Source: Candidatus Poribacteria bacterium (GTDB lineage Bacteria; Poribacteria; WGA-4E; WGA-3G). Taken from it: 12,816 nucleotides of DNA. This document shows positions 7,606-12,816 of the stretch, piece after piece (within the stretch, counting starts at the first letter, position 1; each line of letters opens with the position of its first letter). The translations under genes were made by a program, and so were the position numbers. Location: the NCBI GenBank assembly GCA_028818995.1, contig JAPPMR010000297.1:1-12816 (forward strand), written 5' to 3'. Under the pieces are notes generated by a model that was given only the letters and a program-made list of their open reading frames with translations, was not told the origin of the DNA and did not search any database.

Positions 7606-9162
7606 ATGAGACGACTCGTTCTATTTCTCACTTTTTACTTTTTATTTTTCGCACAAACTCTTGTTTATTCTGAGGTTACGCTGCCACGTGTTATTGGCAG
7701 CAACATGGTATTGCAGCGCGACATGCAGGTACCCATCTGGGGGTGGGCATCCGCAGGCGAAGAAATCTCCATCACCCTCAGTACCGAAGGTGCCGAACTT
7801 CTTCCGGTACTCACCACTACAACCGATGCCGACGGTAATTGGCGAATAGATCTCCCTGCAATGGAAGCTGGCGGTCCCTACACACTTCGGGTTACCGGAA
7901 GTAACATCTTGGAACTTAAGAATGTGCTTTTCGGCGAAGTATGGTTTTGTTCAGGACAATCAAACATGCAATGGTCTGTTAGGGCATCAAAGGATAGCAG
8001 CGCAGAAATTGCGGCAGCAACGTATCCAAAATTTCGGTTGTTTTATGTGCCGAGAAGATCATCTGGACTGCTCAAGAAAGATGTAGAAGCGGACTGGAAA
8101 GAGACCAGTCCTGAGACAATCCGAAATTTCTCAGCTGTCGCCTACTACTTTGGTCGGAAACTTCACAAAGATCTCGACGTGCCGATTGGGTTAATCAATT
8201 CCTCGTGGGGTGGTACCCGCATTGAACCGTGGACGCCGCTTGTGGGTTTTCTCTCAGTGCCAGCCCTGAAACACATATCCAAAGAAGTTCAAGAGGTACA
8301 AGCAAATTATCGCCAGCAACTTCCTCAGAAAATGAGGGAGATTGAAGTGTGGATTGCCAAAACACAGAAGGCTTTAGAAACAGGGACCAGTCTTACGAAG
8401 ATGCCCAACATTGTCCACCCATTAAGGAATCATAGGAGACCAACCTCAATTTACAGCGGCATGGTGCATCCGTTCGTTCCTTACGCAATCCGCGGCGTGA
8501 TTTGGTATCAAGGCGAATCAAACCTTAGAGATGGGATGATCTACCACAGAAAGATGAAGGCACTCATCCACGGGTGGCGCGAGGTTTGGCAGCAGGGTGA
8601 ATTCCCTTTCTATTTCGTACAACTTGCCCCCTTCAATTATGATCGTATTGCAGCACAACGCGGACAAAATAGAAATCCGTTTCTCCTACCGAAAATCTGG
8701 GAGGCGCAAACTGCCACGTTAGCAGTGCCAAATACTGGTATGGCTGTAATTACCGATGTCAGTAACCTTAGGAATATTCATCCGAGAAATAAACAAGCGG
8801 TTGGGTTTAGGCTTGCTTTGTGGGCGCTTGCAAAAACATACAATAAAGACGATCTTGTCTATTCCGGTCCTCTGTACAAATCAATGGCGGTTGAGGGAAG
8901 TACAATCCGAATCAGTTTTGACCATGTTGGTAGTGGCTTGATGTCACGAGATAATGAACCACTTACATGGTTTCAAATTGCAGGTGAAGATAAGCAGTTT
9001 GTTGAAGCAGTTGCAGTAGTTGATGGCGATACTGTGGTTGTATCAAATGATGCGGTTCAGTCGCCTGTTGCAGTCCGATTCGGTTGGCATCAAAATGCGG
9101 AACCAAACCTTGCGAATAAAGAAGGATTGCCCGCATCACCGTTCCGGACCGACTCGTGGTAG
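7606..9162 (+). CDS. Secreted sialate O-acetylesterase (SASA domain), copy 1
   Basis: A 518-aa exported SGNH-type esterase predicted to remove O-acetyl groups from sialic acids or similar sugars. An N-terminal signal peptide (1-22, hydrophobic FLTFYFLFF, likely cleaved VYS/E) is followed by a beta-sandwich with LPRVIGSNMVLQRDMQVPIWGWA (26-48). The catalytic domain carries the nucleophile motif GQSNM with Ser119, INSSWGGTRIEPW (197-209), WYQGESN (300-306) and the C-terminal His392 in NIHPRNK. The residue two before the His is Asn390, where the neighbouring paralog has Asp, so activity may differ. AAGGAG (7593-7598) overlaps the helicase stop and precedes the ATG by 7 bases, so it is in the same transcript. 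The last 100 residues are almost identical to the downstream copy. The substrate is inferred from family, not shown. Confidence 0.85.
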   Translation: MRRLVLFLTFYFLFFAQTLVYSEVTLPRVIGSNMVLQRDMQVPIWGWASAGEEISITLSTEGAELLPVLTTTTDADGNWRIDLPAMEAGGPYTLRVTGSNILELKNVLFGEVWFCSGQSNMQWSVRASKDSSAEIAAATYPKFRLFYVPRRSSGLLKKDVEADWKETSPETIRNFSAVAYYFGRKLHKDLDVPIGLINSSWGGTRIEPWTPLVGFLSVPALKHISKEVQEVQANYRQQLPQKMREIEVWIAKTQKALETGTSLTKMPNIVHPLRNHRRPTSIYSGMVHPFVPYAIRGVIWYQGESNLRDGMIYHRKMKALIHGWREVWQQGEFPFYFVQLAPFNYDRIAAQRGQNRNPFLLPKIWEAQTATLAVPNTGMAVITDVSNLRNIHPRNKQAVGFRLALWALAKTYNKDDLVYSGPLYKSMAVEGSTIRISFDHVGSGLMSRDNEPLTWFQIAGEDKQFVEAVAVVDGDTVVVSNDAVQSPVAVRFGWHQNAEPNLANKEGLPASPFRTDSW

Positions 9163-9285
9163 GAAATAGGTAGAGACGGGTTTGATTGAGACTATATTTC
9201 ATAAGAACCGCACCTAAGGAAGGTTACTATCTACTGTAAGGCATGCTTCATTTATAAATCATTATAAACACACTTTATAGTAAAT

Positions 9286-9305
9286 TATGTAAATAAGTTT
9301 ACATA
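9286..9305. promoter_or_regulatory. Perfect AT-rich palindrome
   Basis: TATGTAAA (9286-9293) and TTTACATA (9298-9305) form a perfect 8-bp inverted repeat around TAAG. It sits about 160 bp upstream of the second esterase and just before the repeat pair. It could be an operator for a dimeric regulator or a weak hairpin; it has no U-tract to serve as a standard terminator. No regulator is encoded nearby. Confidence 0.4.
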
Positions 9306-9309
9306 TATT

Positions 9310-9376
9310 CTGTAGGAGCGATCTCCGAATCGCGACGCAACCCCTAATAGTCGGGAATCGGAGTTCCCTCCTACAG
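9310..9376. repeat. Inverted pair of REP-like units (BIME-like)
   Basis: Two GTAG-headed units face each other. The plus-strand unit starts at GTAG 9312 and has stem GCGAT/ATCGC around the loop CTCCGA. The minus-strand unit starts at the complement of 9372-9375 and has stem GGGAA/TTCCC around the same loop CTCCGA. The outer 25-bp arms (9310-9334 and 9352-9376) match at 21 of 25 positions. Stem differences are compensated within each unit, which supports a real folded structure. The design is like a bacterial interspersed mosaic element. Confidence 0.75.
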
Positions 9377-9406
9377 TTCAGATGTCCAGTTAATTGTAGA
9401 ATCCAC

Positions 9407-9412
9407 TATAAT
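9407..9412 (+). promoter_or_regulatory. Possible -10 box of the second esterase gene
   Basis: A perfect TATAAT lies 36 bp before ATG 9449, placing a start near 9419 and a short leader. No good -35 hexamer is seen 16-18 bp upstream, so this is only a candidate. The 286-bp gap without a terminator after the first esterase makes an own promoter plausible. Confidence 0.4.
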
Positions 9413-9448
9413 TTTTCTTAACATCTCGTTTTAACAAAGGAAACTTTT

Positions 9449-10996
9449 ATGAAATTACTTATCGTAGTTATGAGTACTGTACTATTCTTCTCACATCTAA
9501 ATCTGTTTGCCGAGGTGAAACTCCCTCAAGTTTTTGGCAATAACATGGTTTTACAACGGGATATGCCTGCACCAATTTGGGGTTGGGCAAGTCCAGGAGA
9601 AGAAATTTCTATTTCTTTAGTCAGATTTGATGGTGAAGTTATTTACTCGGATACCAAGGTTTCTGATGAAAATGGTGATTGGAAATTTATTTTCCCAGCC
9701 ACACCAGCCGGTGGTCCGTATAGAGTTACTGTTGGTGGAAGTGACACTATTAAAGTGACAAATATCATTAAACTTACGAATATCCTTTTTGGTGAAGTGT
9801 GGGTATGTTCTGGACAGTCCAACATGGAATGGCCCGTCAACGCATCAAATAACAGAGAAGAAGAGATAGCAGCTGCGGACTATCCGAACATACGGTTGTT
9901 TCACATACCGAAAGAGACTTCAGGTGTGCCTGCCTTAGATGTAAATGCGCAGTGGCGTCCGACCGCTCCTGAGACCGTCAGGCATTTCTCTGCTGTGGCA
10001 TACTATTTCGGTAGACATCTTCACAAAGAGCTTGATGTGCCGATTGGGTTAATTAACACATCTTGGGGTGGAAGTCGTATTGAACCGTGGACACCACCTG
10101 AAGGATTCGCCTCTGTTCCTGCATTAACCTCAATATCTGAAGAGATTCAGGATATTGATAAAGACTTTCGGATGCAACTTCCGCAAAAGATACAAGAGAT
10201 TGAAACTTGGATCACAGAGACCCGGGAAGCATTGGAAAACAGTGGTACTATCTTTGAGATGCCTCAGGTTGTCCATCCCTTGAGTAATGGCGGAAGACCG
10301 ACAGCAATGTACAACAACATGATATATCCAATAGTGCCTTTTGCAATCCGTGGCGCGCTTTGGTATCAGGGCGAGTCAAACATGGGTGAAGGCATGATGT
10401 ATCATGAAAAGATGAAGGCACTTATCAACGGATGGCGAGAGGTTTGGGGACAAGGAGATTTTCCGTTCTATTTCGTACAACTTGCGCCATTTAACTATGG
10501 CGGCGATGATACAGCACGTCTGGCAAGACTATGGGAAGCACAAACTACTACGTTAGCGTTACCGAACACCGGCATGGTTGTAACAACGGACATTGGTAAC
10601 ATCAGGGATATCCATCCCCGAAATAAGCAGGACGTTGGTTTGCGGCTTGCATTGTGGGCACTCGCAAAAACTTATGGTCAAGACGATCTTGTCTATTCCG
10701 GTCCCTTATACAAATCAATGGAAGTTGAAGGCAGCACAATCCGCATCAGTTTTGAGCATGTGGGGAGTGGTTTAACGTCACGAGATAATGAACCACTTAC
10801 ATGGTTTCAAATTGCAGGTGAAGATAAGCAGTTTGTTGAGGCGGTTGCAGTAGTTGATGGGGATACGGTGGTTGTATCAAGTGATTCCGTTGAGTCGCCT
10901 GTTGCTGTGCGGTTCGGTTGGCATCAAAATGCGGAGCCAAACCTTATGAACGAGGAAGGACTACCCGCTTCACCGTTCCGTACGGATTCGTGGTAG
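9449..10996 (+). CDS. Secreted sialate O-acetylesterase (SASA domain), copy 2
   Basis: A 515-aa paralog of the upstream esterase. A signal peptide (1-21, cleavage likely LFA/E) precedes the same beta-sandwich and SGNH catalytic domain: GQSNM with Ser124, INTSWGGSRIEPW (202-214), WYQGESN (305-311) and His389 in DIHPRNK with Asp387 two positions before it. All key residues are present. Near 102-113, IKVTNI is repeated as IKLTNI, reflecting an 18-bp tandem duplication (9749-9784) absent from copy 1. AAAGG (9436-9440) precedes the ATG by 8 bases. A candidate -10 box and repeats occupy the upstream gap. Sequence is almost identical to copy 1 over the last 100 residues and more diverged before. Export and family are well supported; substrate is inferred. 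Confidence 0.87.
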   Translation: MKLLIVVMSTVLFFSHLNLFAEVKLPQVFGNNMVLQRDMPAPIWGWASPGEEISISLVRFDGEVIYSDTKVSDENGDWKFIFPATPAGGPYRVTVGGSDTIKVTNIIKLTNILFGEVWVCSGQSNMEWPVNASNNREEEIAAADYPNIRLFHIPKETSGVPALDVNAQWRPTAPETVRHFSAVAYYFGRHLHKELDVPIGLINTSWGGSRIEPWTPPEGFASVPALTSISEEIQDIDKDFRMQLPQKIQEIETWITETREALENSGTIFEMPQVVHPLSNGGRPTAMYNNMIYPIVPFAIRGALWYQGESNMGEGMMYHEKMKALINGWREVWGQGDFPFYFVQLAPFNYGGDDTARLARLWEAQTTTLALPNTGMVVTTDIGNIRDIHPRNKQDVGLRLALWALAKTYGQDDLVYSGPLYKSMEVEGSTIRISFEHVGSGLTSRDNEPLTWFQIAGEDKQFVEAVAVVDGDTVVVSSDSVESPVAVRFGWHQNAEPNLMNEEGLPASPFRTDSW

Positions 10997-11015
10997 CAGA
11001 TTATTCTATAACTCA

Positions 11016-11042
11016 GTAGGCGCGGTTTCAAACCACGCCTAC
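11016..11042. terminator. GTAGG palindrome between convergent genes
   Basis: GTAGGCGCGGTTT (11016-11028) pairs with AAACCACGCCTAC (11030-11042) at 12 of 13 positions, with almost no loop. It lies 20 bp after the second esterase stop and 13 bp before the stop of the opposing propeller gene, a position suited to a bidirectional terminator. There is no strong T-tract on either side, so termination is not certain. GTAG at both ends also makes it a probable relative of the other GTAG-headed repeats. Confidence 0.5.
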
Positions 11043-11054
11043 AACATGATATTT

Positions 11055-12077
11055 CTATTTCTTTATTTCTCCCCACTGCGTTACCATCTTCCCTGCAGGA
11101 CTGACAGATAAAGTGCGATTTAACCAATTCGGTGCACCATCATAACCCACCTGATTGGTAAGATTTATTATTTCATGAGTGGCAATATTATATTTATAGA
11201 TTTCGGCATCGCCACCCCAACGTTGCTGTGAAGCTGAGAATACAAATTCTTTGCTATTCGGAGACCAACCTGCTGTAAAACTTATTGACCATTCTTCAGG
11301 AATATTCAGTTTCGGTTGATCAAAACCGTCCACACTAACGATAACCAATCGGTCTGTCATTCCTAAGAGAATGTCCAGTACAAAGAGTGGTTTTTTCGGA
11401 TCAAGATTTGCAGCTACCTCTTCAGTACTTATCTCATGATATAGAATAAACTTTCCATCTGGTGACCAACGAGGACGATTTTCAGAAAGATTAAGTTTTA
11501 CAGGTATAATTGGCTTCGCTTTCTTAGTTTGGATATTCATCATGTAAATTGTTCCACCTTGCCCAAACGAATACTGTTCGTAAGCAATGTATTTCCCATC
11601 AGGAGACCAACTTGGATCATTGGCAGAACCGTCAATACCTTTATTGTTTGTCAGTTGCTCAACCTCCCCGCTCAACACGTCAATAATGTGGATTTCATTT
11701 CTTCCAGTCCGATTACTGGTAAATGCGATATGTTGTCCATCGGGTGACCAAGCAGGACTGCCATCTCTCGCTGGGTGCTTGGTTAAATTCTGCTGGTTGT
11801 TTCCATCAGCATCCATTATGATAATGTCATACTGTTTGTTTCCAATATCTACTTCTATATCTCTTGTAAAAGCGATCTGTTTTCCATCTGGTGACCAGAC
11901 AGGACTTTTTTCAAAAAACTGGTTGTCTGTCAATCTTTGTACACGGTTTCCGTCATCGTTCATCGTATAGATTTCACGCGTGCCATCTCGGGAAGACGTA
12001 AAGACGATCTTCGCGTGTGCAAGTGGTCCAATGAGCAGAATAAAAACAGCTGCTATCCATAGTATTTGTCTACGCAT
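11055..12077 (-). CDS. Secreted TolB-like PD40 beta-propeller protein
   Basis: A 340-aa exported protein with signal peptide (1-22, cleavage likely AHA/K). It is built of PD40/WD40-like blades, marked by WSPDGK-type motifs near residues 61, 110, 157, 204 and a degenerate WSPNSK at 271. The repeats are spaced about 45-65 residues apart and suit a six-bladed propeller. Similar propellers in TolB and DPP-type proteins bind peptides or sugars, but the TolB N-terminal domain is absent, so this is not TolB itself. The last 22 residues, NWLNRTLSVSPAGK and then TQWGEIKK, are shared with the neighbouring paralog. AGGAG on the minus strand (12088-12092) precedes the ATG by about 10 bases. It is the second gene of a minus-strand pair, 41 bp after the preceding one. 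Ligand and role are unknown. Confidence 0.85.
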   Translation of the reverse strand: MRRQILWIAAVFILLIGPLAHAKIVFTSSRDGTREIYTMNDDGNRVQRLTDNQFFEKSPVWSPDGKQIAFTRDIEVDIGNKQYDIIIMDADGNNQQNLTKHPARDGSPAWSPDGQHIAFTSNRTGRNEIHIIDVLSGEVEQLTNNKGIDGSANDPSWSPDGKYIAYEQYSFGQGGTIYMMNIQTKKAKPIIPVKLNLSENRPRWSPDGKFILYHEISTEEVAANLDPKKPLFVLDILLGMTDRLVIVSVDGFDQPKLNIPEEWSISFTAGWSPNSKEFVFSASQQRWGGDAEIYKYNIATHEIINLTNQVGYDGAPNWLNRTLSVSPAGKMVTQWGEIKK

Positions 12078-12118
12078 AAATAATTTACTCCTATTGCAAA
12101 TCTATAAATTAGAGATAC

Positions 12119-12816
12119 CTACTTCTTTATCTGTCCCCACTGTGTTGCCATCTTCCCCGCAGGACTCACAGATAACGTACGATTTAACCAATTCGGTTCA
12201 CCATCAAAACCAATCTGATTCGTAAGATTTATGATTTCATGCGTGTCAAGATTGTAACTATGAATATCACGATTAATAGCAAATAGTTCCGGATAAACTG
12301 ATAAAAGAATTTCTTTGCCATTCTGCGCCCAACTTGTCTTCGTATCTTTAGACCATTCATCGGGGATAATCAAATTTGATTGTTTTTTACCGTCAACACT
12401 AACTATGACAAATTTGCTCTTCCTACGAAGGAATACACCATCTTTAACAAATGGGACTTGCTCACCATTATTCTCAAATACCTCTGCAGGACCTACTTCA
12501 TAATATAGAATAAATTTTCCATCTGGTGACCAGCTCGGACAAATCTTCTCAATATTCAACTCTTGAGGGGAAAGTGTTTTGGCTCTCTTGGTTTTTACAT
12601 CCATGATATAAATAGTCTGTCCAAGGCGAGGTGCTCTATGTTCATACGCAATGTATTTTCCATCGGGTGACCAGCTTGGGGAATTTGCATAACCATCAAC
12701 ACCTTCATTGTCAGTCAATTGTTCAACCTTGCCGCTCAACACATCAATTATGTGTATTTCAGCCCTCCCTGATCGATTACTCGTAAATGCAATATGATAT
12801 CCATCAGGTGACCATG
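12119..12816 (-). CDS. TolB-like PD40 propeller protein, 5' end outside window
   Basis: A partial CDS whose 3' part lies in the window; about 231 residues are visible and the frame runs off the right end, beginning WSPDGYHIAF. Its blades carry the WSPDGK motif (SPSWSPDGKYIAY, CPSWSPDGKFILY, then a degenerate SWAQNGK). The end, NWLNRTLSVSPAGK and TQWGQIKK, closely matches the downstream gene, and the repeats also align, so the two are tandem duplicates. A stretch with EVFENNGEQVPFVKDG differs in length from the paralog's EVAANLDPKKPLFV. The start codon and any signal peptide are not visible here. The gene after it starts 41 bp past the stop on the same strand, consistent with one transcript. 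Function beyond a secreted or envelope propeller is not known. Confidence 0.8.
   Translation of the reverse strand, partial: WSPDGYHIAFTSNRSGRAEIHIIDVLSGKVEQLTDNEGVDGYANSPSWSPDGKYIAYEHRAPRLGQTIYIMDVKTKRAKTLSPQELNIEKICPSWSPDGKFILYYEVGPAEVFENNGEQVPFVKDGVFLRRKSKFVIVSVDGKKQSNLIIPDEWSKDTKTSWAQNGKEILLSVYPELFAINRDIHSYNLDTHEIINLTNQIGFDGEPNWLNRTLSVSPAGKMATQWGQIKK

Noticed and set aside
11587..11970. Plus-strand open frame inside the propeller gene
   Set aside because: Its repeated FPSGDQ stretches are just the antisense of the WSPDGK repeats.
11055..12816. Propeller proteins as TolB of the Tol-Pal system
   Set aside because: No TolB N-terminal domain, tandem duplication and no tol or pal genes nearby; only the propeller is shared.
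1..12816. CRISPR array, tRNA, rRNA or insertion sequence
   Set aside because: No regularly spaced direct repeats, no tRNA- or rRNA-like sequence and no transposase gene were seen in any part of the window.

Overview
The window looks like an accessory-rich stretch of a moderate-GC, Gram-negative-type bacterial chromosome. The mix of genes is reminiscent of Candidatus Poribacteria or a related lineage: paralogous secreted sialate O-acetylesterases, tandem Uma2 nucleases, tandem secreted WD40-like (PD40) propellers, and many short GTAG-headed hairpin repeats between genes. The organism call is an inference from gene content; no rRNA or other phylogenetic marker is present.

Layout. Positions 1-505 hold no gene. 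They contain a cluster of palindromic repeats, then a near-consensus promoter and a structured leader for an HpcH/HpaI-type aldolase (506-1213). Eight bases later comes a putative carbohydrate deacetylase-like barrel protein (1222-2631). After a 159-bp gap a plus-strand run begins: threonine synthase (2791-4023), two tandem Uma2-family PD-(D/E)XK nucleases (4073-4639, 4687-5262), the RecD2-type helicase (5272-7593) and a secreted sialate O-acetylesterase (7606-9162). The spacings of 49, 47, 9 and 12 bp suggest one transcript. A 286-bp gap carries a perfect AT-rich palindrome, a two-unit inverted repeat and a -10 box. It is followed by a second sialate O-acetylesterase (9449-10996). A palindrome separates that gene from two minus-strand tandem genes for secreted PD40 propeller proteins (11055-12077, and 12119 to the window end, where the second is cut off).

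How the genes may work together. The two esterases and two propellers are predicted to be exported and could serve extracellular or periplasmic glycan use, with O-deacetylation of sialic acid-like sugars by the esterases. The aldolase plus deacetylase-like protein could be a small carbon-catabolic pair. RecD2 and the adjacent Uma2 proteins form a helicase/nuclease neighbourhood, but no joint function is established.

The most noteworthy features are: (a) intergenic repeats built as GTAG + 2 nt + short hairpin, including an inverted pair whose stems differ by compensatory changes; (b) three pairs of tandem paralogs with patchy, near-perfect identity that suggests gene conversion; and (c) a leader with two mutually exclusive hairpins upstream of the aldolase. 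I do not see a clear-cut new defence or mobile system. The repeat family is the best candidate for something undescribed.
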